From contig DATENM010000055.1 of assembly GCA_035275065.1 (NCBI GenBank), positions 62,001 to 126,000 of the forward strand: 64,000 bases of DNA, given 5' to 3'. The position numbers and the translations under genes were made by a program. Below the pieces are notes generated by a model that saw only the letters and a list, made by a program, of their open reading frames with translations, did not search any database and had not been told where the DNA came from. The DNA comes from Blastocatellia bacterium (lineage in GTDB: Bacteria; Acidobacteriota; Blastocatellia; UBA7656). This document shows positions 57,163 through 64,000 of the stretch, piece by piece (position 1 is the stretch's first letter; each line of letters begins with the position of its first letter).

Positions 57163-58176
57163 TTGTCCGACACACCACAAAAGAAGAAGCGTATCGTCAG
57201 CGGCATGCGGCCTACGGGAAATCTTCATCTCGGCAACTACGAAGGCGCGCTCAAGAACTGGCTTCGCCTGCAAGATTCGGGCGACTATGACTGCTTTTTC
57301 TTCATCGCCGACTGGCACGCGCTGACCAGCGATTACGCAGACACCAGCGCCATCCGTCAGAACACGCTCGATATGGTGAGCGACTGGATAGCCTCGGGGC
57401 TCGACCCGCAGCGCTCGACGATCTTTGTGCAGTCGACGGTGCCCGAACACGCCGAACTGCATTTGATCCTGTCGGCGGTGACGCCGCTCGGCTGGCTCGA
57501 ACGCGTGCCGACTTACAAAGAGCAGCGCGAGAACATCACCGAAAAAGACATCGGCAATTATGCCTTTCTCGGCTATCCCGTGCTGCAAGCCGCCGACATC
57601 ATCATGTACAAAGCCGACGCCGTGCCGGTCGGCAAGGACCAGGCGCCGCACGTCGAGATGACCCGCGAGATCGTTCGCCGCTTCAATAATTTTTATGGCG
57701 AGGTCTTCCCGGAGCCGGCGACCTTGCACACCGAAGTGCCGGTCTTGCCCGGAACCGATGGGCGCAAGATGTCGAAGAGCTATGGCAACGCCATCTACCT
57801 GATAGACTCTGCCGACGTGGTGCGCGAGAAAGCGCGGCTGATGATCACTGACCGCACACGCATTCGCCGCACAGACCCTGGCCACCCCGAAAATTGCGAC
57901 GTGTGCCAGATGCATCGCTTCTTTGTGGCAGGGGAAACCGCCGACCGCTTTGACGACGATTGCCGCAACGCCCGCATCGGCTGTGTAGATCGAAAGCGCG
58001 CGCTCGCCGATTCGATCATCGAGCGCTATGGCGCGATTGCCGAGCGCAGTCGCCAGCTCCGCGAGCATCCCGAAGAGGTGATCGCCATCCTGAAAGACGG
58101 CACGGCGCGCGCCAGCCAGGAAGCCAGGCGCACAATGCAGGAAGTCCGCCGCGCCATCAAGATGAATTGGGAATGA
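57163..58176 (+). CDS. trpS: Tryptophanyl-tRNA synthetase
   Basis: A 337-residue class I synthetase that charges tRNA-Trp. The HIGH-equivalent is HLGN (residues 22-25) in SGMRPTGNLHLGNYEGALKN. KMSKSYGNAIYL lies near residue 202, and a zinc-like cluster CDVCQMH is near 246. It starts at TTG 57163, and the stop overlaps scpA (ATGA). The length is normal. Confidence 0.96.
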   Translation: MSDTPQKKKRIVSGMRPTGNLHLGNYEGALKNWLRLQDSGDYDCFFFIADWHALTSDYADTSAIRQNTLDMVSDWIASGLDPQRSTIFVQSTVPEHAELHLILSAVTPLGWLERVPTYKEQRENITEKDIGNYAFLGYPVLQAADIIMYKADAVPVGKDQAPHVEMTREIVRRFNNFYGEVFPEPATLHTEVPVLPGTDGRKMSKSYGNAIYLIDSADVVREKARLMITDRTRIRRTDPGHPENCDVCQMHRFFVAGETADRFDDDCRNARIGCVDRKRALADSIIERYGAIAERSRQLREHPEEVIAILKDGTARASQEARRTMQEVRRAIKMNWE

Positions 58177-59096
58177 AAAACGCTGACCGCAAAGCCGAAT
58201 CCGCCGCGCCCGCCGAGGTGGCTGCCGAATTCGCTGAAACCACCGATCAGTACAAGGTCAAGCTGCCTGACTTTGAAGGGCCGCTCGACCTGCTGCTCTT
58301 TTTGATTCGCAAAGAGGAAGTGTCTATCTATGACATTCCCATCGCGCGGATCACGGCGCAGTATCTTGATTACCTCAACGCCATGCGCGAGTTGGACATC
58401 GCCGTCGCCGGTGACTTCTTATTAATGGCGGCGACGTTGATTCACATCAAGTCGCAGACGCTATTGCCGCGCGACCCGAATGTGCCCGAAGCAGAGCTTG
58501 AAGACCCGCGCAACGAGCTGGTGCAGCAACTTCTTGAGCATCAAAAATTCAAGGGCGCGGCCAACGCCCTGCATCAGCGCGCCTTGATCGAGGCGGCGAC
58601 CTTCACGCGCGGCTCGCTTGAAACCGATGAAGAGAACCCTGAAGTGTCGACGACCGTCTTCCAGCTCTTCGAGGTCTTCCGCGAAGTGCTGAACCGCCAG
58701 AAGGCGCTCGTCGAAATCGAGATCGAGCGCGAGCAGGTGACGATGGCCCAAAAGATCGCCGAGATTCGCGAGGCCATTACCGAGCGGGAAGAAGTTAGCG
58801 CCCGCCAGATGTTCGAGCACGCCCGGTCGCGGCGCGAGATGGTGCTGATCTTTCTCGCCATTCTCGAAATGGTCAAGGAATTGATCATCGGCCTGAAGCA
58901 AGCCGAGACTTTCGGCGACATCTTGATCAGCAGACGCGAGCCGATTGAAGAAGACAGAAGTCAGGAGTCAGAAGTCAGAAGCGAAGAAGTCCAAGATAAA
59001 GAGATCAGCGAAATTGAAATCCGTGAAGAGGAGATCCGCGAGCAGGAGATTCGAGAGGAAGAAGTCAGAATCGAGGAAAAACATTCTGACTTCTGA
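58173..59096 (+). CDS. scpA: Segregation and condensation protein A with repeat-derived tail
   Basis: A 307-residue kleisin subunit of the SMC-ScpAB condensin, starting MKNADRKAES at 58173. The family core is present: PDFEGPLDLLLFLIRKEEVS, MRELDIAVAGDFLLMAATLI, HIKSQTLLPRD, FQLFEVFREVL and a C-terminal winged-helix region. The last 45 residues (about 262 to the end) are a Glu/Arg/Ile-rich stretch encoded by a GTCAGGA-type hairpin; the stop codon lies in its right arm. The core therefore ends near residue 262 and the rest is acquired. It is coupled to trpS upstream and followed by scpB after 29 bp. Confidence 0.95.
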   Translation: MKNADRKAESAAPAEVAAEFAETTDQYKVKLPDFEGPLDLLLFLIRKEEVSIYDIPIARITAQYLDYLNAMRELDIAVAGDFLLMAATLIHIKSQTLLPRDPNVPEAELEDPRNELVQQLLEHQKFKGAANALHQRALIEAATFTRGSLETDEENPEVSTTVFQLFEVFREVLNRQKALVEIEIEREQVTMAQKIAEIREAITEREEVSARQMFEHARSRREMVLIFLAILEMVKELIIGLKQAETFGDILISRREPIEEDRSQESEVRSEEVQDKEISEIEIREEEIREQEIREEEVRIEEKHSDF

Positions 59097-59110
59097 CTTC
59101 TGACTCCTGG
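58953..59110. repeat. GTCAGGA heptamer hairpin inside scpA
   Basis: The left arm (58953-58980) and right arm (59083-59110) are complementary heptamer runs. The roughly 100-bp loop has an imperfect GAGATYCG/GAGGA repeat encoding EIREEEIREQEIREEE. The insertion kept the frame open and supplies the stop codon. Confidence 0.85.
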
Positions 59111-59125
59111 CTCCCTTTCTGCATT

Positions 59126-59659
59126 ATGACGATTGAGGAATTAAAGCCGATCATCGAATCACTGATCTTCGTTTCCGAAGAGCCAATCACCGTCAAACAA
59201 CTCGCCGCCATTCTCGACGGCGAATCGAAGGCCGACATCGAGGCGGCAGCCGAGGCGCTGGTCGAAGAGTTCCAGGCGCGCGCCGGCGGCCTGGAGATTC
59301 GCCGCCTGGCCGACGGCTACCAGGTACGCACGCGGCCCGAATACAGCGAATATGTGCGGCGTTATCTGAAATCGCAGCCGTCGGCGCGGCTGTCGCTGGC
59401 GGCGCTCGAAACCCTCGCGGTCATCGCTTACAAACAGCCGATCACCATCCCCGAAATCCTTGAGATTCGCGGCGTCACCTCGACTTCGGCGATCAAGACC
59501 TTGCTCGACCGCCGGCTGATTGTTGCCAAAGGGCACAAGCAAGTCGTCGGTCGCCCGATGATGTACGGCACGTCGGATGACTTTCTGATTCAGTTCGGCT
59601 TGAATGACCTGTCGGAGCTGCCGAACCTCGAAGACTTCGAAGACTTGATGACGAGTTAA
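59126..59659 (+). CDS. scpB: Segregation and condensation protein B
   Basis: A 177-residue double winged-helix protein that dimerises and binds ScpA in condensin. Family strings are ELKPIIESLIFVSEEPITVK, RPEYSEYVRRYLK, SLAALETLAVIAYKQPITIP and VVGRPMMYGTSDDFLIQFGL. The length is normal. The next gene begins 6 bp later. Confidence 0.96.
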   Translation: MTIEELKPIIESLIFVSEEPITVKQLAAILDGESKADIEAAAEALVEEFQARAGGLEIRRLADGYQVRTRPEYSEYVRRYLKSQPSARLSLAALETLAVIAYKQPITIPEILEIRGVTSTSAIKTLLDRRLIVAKGHKQVVGRPMMYGTSDDFLIQFGLNDLSELPNLEDFEDLMTS

Positions 59660-59665
59660 GAATTA

Positions 59666-60463
59666 ATGGCGCAAGAGAGATTGCAAAAGATCATCGCGAC
59701 GGCGGGCGTCGCGTCACGCCGCGCGGCGGAAGAGATGATGGAGCGCGGCGAGGTCACGGTTAATGGCCGCGTTGTCACAGAGCTTGGCACCCGCGCCGAC
59801 CCGCAGACGGATGCCATCAAAGTCAAAGGCAAGCTGATCAACGCGCAGTTGTTGAACCGCGAGATGAAATACTATCTCGTCAACAAGCCGCGCGGTTATG
59901 TTTCGACGGTCAGCGACCCGCAGGGCCGCACCATCGTCGCCCACCTGCTGCCGGCGTCGAAGCGGCGCGGCATTCATCCCGTCGGCCGTCTGGATTACAA
60001 CAGCGAAGGCTTGATCGTGCTGACCAATGATGGCGACCTGACGCGGTTGTTGACCAAAGGCGGCACGGTCGAAAAAGTCTATCACGTTAAAGTCAAAGGC
60101 TCGCCGGGCGAAGAGAACCTTGACCGCTTGCGGCGCGGCATCAAGCTCGGCCAGTCGCGCACGGCGCCTGCGGTGATCAACCTGTTGGAGCGCACCAAAG
60201 AGGGCGGCAATGACTGGTACGAGGTCATCTTGAAAGAGGGCAAGAACCAGCAAATCCGCAAGATGTTTGACAGCATCCGTCATTCGGTGACCAAGCTACG
60301 CCGTGTGCGCATTGGCCATCTGACCGACAAAGATTTGCCGGTCGGCAAGTTCCGCGAGCTGACGCCCGGCGAAGTCAAACGCTTCTTTCAGCCGGTTCAA
60401 TCTCCGCCTAAGAAAAAGCCGAAGAAGGCGCGGCCCGGCGCCCGCCCGCGTTCGCGCTCGTAA
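59666..60463 (+). CDS. rRNA pseudouridine synthase (RluB/RsuA type)
   Basis: A 265-residue protein with an N-terminal S4 RNA-binding domain (RLQKIIATAGVASRRAAEEM) and a catalytic domain with the Asp motif in HPVGRLDYNSEGLIVLTNDG. The segment EGKNQQIRKMFDSI is characteristic. The Lys/Arg/Pro-rich C-terminal tail is typical of the family. It probably modifies 23S rRNA (RluB-like) rather than 16S; the two cannot be told apart safely here. It is the last gene of the scp cluster. Confidence 0.93.
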   Translation: MAQERLQKIIATAGVASRRAAEEMMERGEVTVNGRVVTELGTRADPQTDAIKVKGKLINAQLLNREMKYYLVNKPRGYVSTVSDPQGRTIVAHLLPASKRRGIHPVGRLDYNSEGLIVLTNDGDLTRLLTKGGTVEKVYHVKVKGSPGEENLDRLRRGIKLGQSRTAPAVINLLERTKEGGNDWYEVILKEGKNQQIRKMFDSIRHSVTKLRRVRIGHLTDKDLPVGKFRELTPGEVKRFFQPVQSPPKKKPKKARPGARPRSRS

Positions 60464-60589
60464 CTGCCCGCCCCCTTTGGCCGCACATGATTTTTTTGCC
60501 TCCGCCGTGTACAATGATGAATTCGCATGGGTCGGAAATTGCGCGCAATAACCTGAGCCATCGTGCGAGTCGAGCGTACCGGAGGAAAG

Positions 60590-61732
60590 ATGGATTTCGA
60601 GCTGAACGAAGAACAACAGCAGATTAAGCGAACCATCCGTGAGTTTGCCGAAGCCGAGCTGAGGCCGCACGTTTCCGAGTGGGACGAGGCGGCGCACTTC
60701 CCTGTCGAGATGCGGCCGAAGTTCGCCGAGCTTGGCATTCTCGGCGTCCTCGTTCCCGAAGCCTACGGCGGCGCCGGCCTGGGCTACATCGAATACGCGA
60801 CGATCATTGAAGAGCTGGCGCGCGTTGATCCTTCAATCGGCCTGGCCATCGCCGCGCACAATTCGCTAGGGGCCGGCCACCTGCTGGTCGCCGCGAGCCA
60901 CGAGCAGAAAGAGAAGTACCTGACGCCGCTGGCGCGTGGCGATGCGTTTGCGGCGTGGGGACTGACCGAGCCAAGCTCCGGCTCCGACGCTAGCTCGATG
61001 CGCACGACGGCGACGCGACGGCGCAATGGCTGGGTACTGAACGGCTCGAAGAACTTCATCACCAACGCGACGTTTGCGGAAACCCTGGTGGTGCTGGCCA
61101 TCACCAACCGCGCTGCCGGCTCGCACGGCATCTCGGCCTTCATCGTCGAGCGCGGCAGCAAAGGGTTTCAGGTCGCCAAGAAAGAGAACAAGCTCGGCAT
61201 GCGCGCCAGCGACACGGCGGCGCTGATCTTTGACGATTGCTTGGTGCCGGACGCCAACCTGATCGGCGAGCCGGGCCAGGGTTTTATTCAGGCGATGAAC
61301 GTGTTAGATGGCGGGCGCATTTCGATTGCCGCGCTTGCGGTCGGCATCGCGCAGGGCGCGTACGAGGCGGCCTTGAAATACGCTCGCGAGCGCCATCAAT
61401 TCGGGCGGGCGATTGCCGAATTCCAGGCCATACAATTCAAGCTCGCAGACATGGCGACCGAGATCGAAGCGGCGCGATTGCTGACCTATCACGCTGCCGC
61501 TTTGAAGATGGCCGGCAAGCCGACGACGAAAGAGTCTTCGATGGCCAAGCTCTATTCCAGCGAAGTCGCCGTGCGCGTCGCCGAACAGTCTGTGCAGATT
61601 CACGGCGGCTATGGCTACATCAAAGATTACCCGGCAGAGAAATACTGGCGCGATTCAAAGCTCTGTACCATCGGCGAAGGCACCAGCGAGATTCAACGCA
61701 TCGTCATCGCGCGACAGATTCTCAGAAGTTAA
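60590..61732 (+). CDS. Acyl-CoA dehydrogenase
   Basis: A 380-residue FAD flavoprotein of fatty- or amino-acid oxidation. The start at 60590 ([15 protein letters not shown]) follows GGAGGAAAG. Signatures are [30 protein letters not shown], the catalytic base region YAAEKYWRD-like in [20 protein letters not shown], and [17 protein letters not shown]. Short-chain or isovaleryl/butyryl-type substrates are likely, but the substrate is not decided. It is upstream of meaB and the epimerase, so it fits branched-chain or propionate metabolism. Confidence 0.94.
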   Translation: MDFELNEEQQQIKRTIREFAEAELRPHVSEWDEAAHFPVEMRPKFAELGILGVLVPEAYGGAGLGYIEYATIIEELARVDPSIGLAIAAHNSLGAGHLLVAASHEQKEKYLTPLARGDAFAAWGLTEPSSGSDASSMRTTATRRRNGWVLNGSKNFITNATFAETLVVLAITNRAAGSHGISAFIVERGSKGFQVAKKENKLGMRASDTAALIFDDCLVPDANLIGEPGQGFIQAMNVLDGGRISIAALAVGIAQGAYEAALKYARERHQFGRAIAEFQAIQFKLADMATEIEAARLLTYHAAALKMAGKPTTKESSMAKLYSSEVAVRVAEQSVQIHGGYGYIKDYPAEKYWRDSKLCTIGEGTSEIQRIVIARQILRS

Positions 61733-61733
61733 T

Positions 61734-61810
61734 CGTGACGAGTGACAAGTGGCAAGAAGGATTCGTAGTTCGCTGGTCACTCGTCACTCGTCACTCGTCA
61801 CTCGTCACTC
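61734..61810. repeat. GTGACAA/GTGACGA heptamer hairpin
   Basis: The left arm starts right after the acyl-CoA dehydrogenase stop. The right arm has GTCACTC units (about 61779-61810) and ends at the meaB ATG. It fills the gap completely. Confidence 0.88.
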
Positions 61811-61811
61811 T

Positions 61812-62795
61812 ATGAGCGTGGCACTGGTTGAAAAAATCCTGAGCGGCGACAAGCGGGCCATCGCGCGCGCCATCAGCACAGTCGAAGACGGTCACGCAGA
61901 AGCGGCGCTTCTGCTGAAAGCGCTCTTCCCGCACACCGGTCATGCGCTGGTCGTCGGCATTACCGGAGCGCCAGGCGCCGGCAAGAGCACGCTGGTTGAC
62001 CGGCTGGCCGCCGCTTATCGCGCCCGCGGCGAGCGCGTCGGCATCATTGCCGTAGACCCGTCGAGCCCGTTTACGGGCGGCGCCATTCTCGGCGACCGCA
62101 TACGCATGCAAGGGATGGCCACCGACGCCGGCATCTTCATTCGCAGCATGGCGGCGCGCGGCAATCTCGGCGGACTGGCGCGCGCCACCGTTGATGCGGT
62201 AGCGATACTGGATGCCGCGGGGTATAATAAAGTCATCATTGAAACGGTCGGCGTCGGGCAGGACGAGGTTGACATTGTCAAGACGGCAGATGTCACAGTC
62301 GTCGTCCTGGTGCCCGGAATGGGCGATGATATTCAAGCCATCAAAGCTGGAATCATGGAGATTGGCGACGTGTTCGCCATCAATAAGGCCGACCGCGACG
62401 GGGTTCTCAGGACAGAGCGCGAGCTGGAACAGTTGTTGTCGATATCGGAACGGCCCGACGGTTGGAAGCCGCTTATTGTTAAGACTGTAGCGACGGAAAA
62501 CAACGGCATCGCAGCGCTCGCCGATGCGGTTGCGAGCTATGACGAGTTTGTCGCCGCGCACCGCGAGCAAGGCGCCAGCCGCCGCGCCAGCGTCGCCGAG
62601 CATCGCATCATCGAGCTGCTGCGCGACCGCCTGTTGCGCGCTGCTTTGAATCAGCGGGACAACCGCGAGGCGTTGCGGCGCGAGGCCATCGCGGTCGCCG
62701 AACGCCGCCGCGACCCGTACTCGGTCGTTGATGAGATTATTGCGAAACTAGGAATTGAGAAGGAGTCAGGAGTCAGGAGTCAGGAGCCAGAATAA
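61812..62795 (+). CDS. meaB: Methylmalonyl-CoA mutase-associated GTPase MeaB
   Basis: A 327-residue G3E-type GTPase that loads and protects the B12 cofactor of methylmalonyl-CoA mutase. It starts MSVALVEKIL at 61812; the codons before are heptamer repeat. Walker A is GAPGAGKSTL (about residues 52-61). IIAVDPSSPFTGGAILGDRI, FIRSMAARGNLGGLA, IIETVGVGQDE and NKADRDGV are also seen. The last residues (ESGVRSQEPE) are encoded by a GTCAGGA repeat that supplies the stop, as in scpA. The mutase itself is not in the window. Confidence 0.95.
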   Translation: MSVALVEKILSGDKRAIARAISTVEDGHAEAALLLKALFPHTGHALVVGITGAPGAGKSTLVDRLAAAYRARGERVGIIAVDPSSPFTGGAILGDRIRMQGMATDAGIFIRSMAARGNLGGLARATVDAVAILDAAGYNKVIIETVGVGQDEVDIVKTADVTVVVLVPGMGDDIQAIKAGIMEIGDVFAINKADRDGVLRTERELEQLLSISERPDGWKPLIVKTVATENNGIAALADAVASYDEFVAAHREQGASRRASVAEHRIIELLRDRLLRAALNQRDNREALRREAIAVAERRRDPYSVVDEIIAKLGIEKESGVRSQEPE

Positions 62796-62852
62796 AAACC
62801 GCGGCTGTCGCCGCCTGCCTCTTCCATTCTGTCTTCTGACTCCTGACTCCTG
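62762..62852. repeat. GTCAGGA heptamer hairpin across the meaB stop
   Basis: The left arm (62762-62790) is translated as the end of MeaB; the right arm is at 62827-62852. The loop AATAAAAACC ... CCTCTTCCATT is the reverse orientation of the loop at 54409-54510, so elements insert in both orientations. Confidence 0.88.
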
Positions 62853-62863
62853 AATTCATTCGC

Positions 62864-63277
62864 ATGAAGATTGATCATCTAGGCATTGCCGTTCGCTCGA
62901 TTGCCGACTCGCTGGGTTTTTATCGCGAGGCGCTCGGGCTTGAGCTGAAAGGCAAAGAGGTGGTGGCCGATCAGGGCGTCACGGTCGCGATGCTGCCGGT
63001 CGGCGAATCGCGAATCGAGCTTCTGGAGCCACTTTCAGAGGATTCGACGGTGGCACGCTTCATCGCGAAACGCGGCGAGGGGCTACATCACATTTGCTAC
63101 GAGGTGGAGAACCTCGCGGCGAAACTGGCAGAACTCGGGGCGCGCGGCGTGCGCGTCCTCGACGGCTACCCGCGTCGCGGCGCGGAAGGCAAACTGGTCG
63201 CCTTTCTGCACCCGGCGAGCGCTAACGGCGTTCTCGTCGAACTGGTCGAGAAGGCAAGCCACTTTGAAGGAGAATAA
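62864..63277 (+). CDS. mce: Methylmalonyl-CoA epimerase
   Basis: A 137-residue vicinal-oxygen-chelate protein (KIDHLGIAVRSIADSLGFYR, ESRIELLEPLSEDSTVARFI, RGEGLHHICYEVENL, PRRGAEGKLVAFLHP, GVLVELVEK). It interconverts (R)- and (S)-methylmalonyl-CoA in propionate metabolism. The metal ligands His and Glu are present. It is directly downstream of meaB and adjacent to the next ATG. Confidence 0.94.
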   Translation: MKIDHLGIAVRSIADSLGFYREALGLELKGKEVVADQGVTVAMLPVGESRIELLEPLSEDSTVARFIAKRGEGLHHICYEVENLAAKLAELGARGVRVLDGYPRRGAEGKLVAFLHPASANGVLVELVEKASHFEGE

Positions 63278-64000
63278 ATGACTTTGGATCCCGACACGAA
63301 CAAGCAACACGAAGCCACGGACGCGAGGCCGGACAGCGACAGCGAAACGACTCCTGCCGAAAGCGCGATCCCGCCCTTCACGACTAAGGCCGCATCTACC
63401 GAAAGCGCGATCCCGCCCTTCACGACTGAGGCCGCATCTACAGAAACCAGCGGAGCGGCGGTTGAGACCCATGAGGCCAACCCCGACGACGAACCGACGG
63501 CGCGCGAGGCGGCGGCAGCCGGCGAAGCGGCTGATGCGGAAGCGGCCGAGGAAGCCGATGACGATGCGGCTGAAACATCGGCTCACGCCGCCACCGTGTC
63601 ATCCGCAACCGCGGCTCCTAAATCGAGCCTGCCGACCAAGGCAGTCGCGGCGGTGCTGATGCTGGCCTTCGTCGGCGCGGCGTTTCTCTTCATTCAACGC
63701 TCATCATCGAAGTCCGTATCTTATAACCTGTCGAAGCACGATATGGAGGTGATATTCCAGGAGATTATCCCGCCGCCACAACAAGCTGAGATCGCGGCGA
63801 ACCCCGACAAGAAGAAGCAACTCGTTGACGAAATTCGCAAGCTGCTATCGGTCGCTTCTTACGCCGAAGGTGAAGGCTACGCCCAGAAGCCCGAAGTGCA
63901 GGGCCAGATCGCTCTGCAAACCGACCTGGCGTTGAACGACGCTTATCGTGAGAAGAACCCCACGGCAGAGGTCAGCGATGACGAGACCAACACATACTTC
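63278..64000 (+). CDS. SurA/PpiC-type peptidyl-prolyl isomerase, N-terminal part (3' end outside window)
   Basis: Partial: 241 codons to the window edge, start at 63278 right after the epimerase stop. Residues 1-120 are an Ala/Glu/Thr/Asp-rich acidic region, probably cytoplasmic and unfolded, containing a 14-residue tandem duplication (ESAIPPFTT). A membrane helix follows (AVAAVLMLAFVGAAFLFIQ, about 122-140). Then comes a SurA_N-like helical domain (KKKQLVDEIRKLLSVASYAE, then KPEVQGQIALQTDLALNDAY) that resembles the N-terminal chaperone domain of parvulin-type foldases. The isomerase domain would be downstream. A membrane-anchored envelope foldase is likely. Confidence 0.75.
   Translation, partial: MTLDPDTNKQHEATDARPDSDSETTPAESAIPPFTTKAASTESAIPPFTTEAASTETSGAAVETHEANPDDEPTAREAAAAGEAADAEAAEEADDDAAETSAHAATVSSATAAPKSSLPTKAVAAVLMLAFVGAAFLFIQRSSSKSVSYNLSKHDMEVIFQEIIPPPQQAEIAANPDKKKQLVDEIRKLLSVASYAEGEGYAQKPEVQGQIALQTDLALNDAYREKNPTAEVSDDETNTYF
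63357..63440 (+). repeat. 42-bp tandem duplication
   Basis: Two copies of 42 bp (63357-63398 and 63399-63440) differ at one base (63387 A against 63429 G) and encode two 14-residue units in the acidic part of the foldase. The near identity suggests a recent duplication. Confidence 0.95.

Noticed and set aside
57097..58068. 323-codon minus-strand frame
   Set aside because: Antisense to trpS; no ribosome site or family signature.
61749..61811. N-terminal extension (LVTRHSSLVTRHS) of MeaB
   Set aside because: Translated heptamer repeat upstream of the true ATG at 61812.

Overview
The window is about 64 kb of GC-rich chromosomal DNA from a Gram-negative heterotroph. Several features together suggest Acidobacteriota, probably class Blastocatellia: an Oar-type TonB-dependent receptor with an N-terminal carboxypeptidase-regulatory domain, futalosine-type menaquinone synthesis (mqnC), DUF4388/J-domain proteins, a secreted S8 protease with a degenerate hexapeptide tail, and many short tandem-repeat hairpins between genes. 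This is inferred from gene content; no rRNA gene is present. There is one tRNA (Leu, CAA) and no CRISPR array.

Layout. 1-10930 (minus strand) reads as one long unit: APS kinase (cysC), four alkaline-phosphatase-superfamily phosphodiesterases, a YfhO-type membrane protein, a polysaccharide flippase, and a DUF2281 antitoxin followed by a 25-codon stub of its VapC toxin. It looks like a surface-polymer export and decoration locus. 11298-16709 holds three APC amino-acid permeases, followed by tRNA-Leu. 17098-23653 holds small uncharacterised genes, an aromatic amino-acid decarboxylase, an HNH nuclease with a small helical partner, mqnC, a PLD-family protein and two tiny overlapping genes. 23669-36326 is largely housekeeping: leuS, nfo, hyuB, the S8 protease, yggS-yggT-yggU, yebC-ruvC, plus a secreted phosphatase and a secreted kinase-like protein.

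36669-47191 is more accessory: two J-domain proteins, a 1023-residue soluble fusion of a chemoreceptor signalling domain to a family-5 peptide-binding domain, a second secreted kinase-like paralogue, a secreted protein of unknown role, a double zinc-ribbon protein and a family-4 uracil-DNA glycosylase. 47338-54408 contains a secreted TPR protein and an apparent envelope-stress operon (ECF sigma, zinc anti-sigma, CpxP/Spy-like protein, Oar receptor, six-EF-hand protein). 54519-64000 holds a HAD phosphatase, an NHL-type propeller, the M50 protease-trpS-scpA-scpB-pseudouridine synthase cluster, acyl-CoA dehydrogenase, meaB, methylmalonyl-CoA epimerase and the start of a SurA/PpiC-type foldase.

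The most distinctive non-coding feature is a set of palindromic repeats. (i) At least fifteen hairpins are built from tandem 7-8 bp units; the unit differs between families, and many begin within a few bases after a stop codon. (ii) Two nearly identical ~133-bp MITE-like elements have 18-bp perfect terminal inverted repeats and 10-bp target duplications, and both sit inside hairpins of type (i). (iii) Two 145-bp composite palindromes in opposite orientation bracket the chemoreceptor-fusion locus. Some hairpins have entered genes and are translated, in the YfhO protein, ScpA and MeaB.
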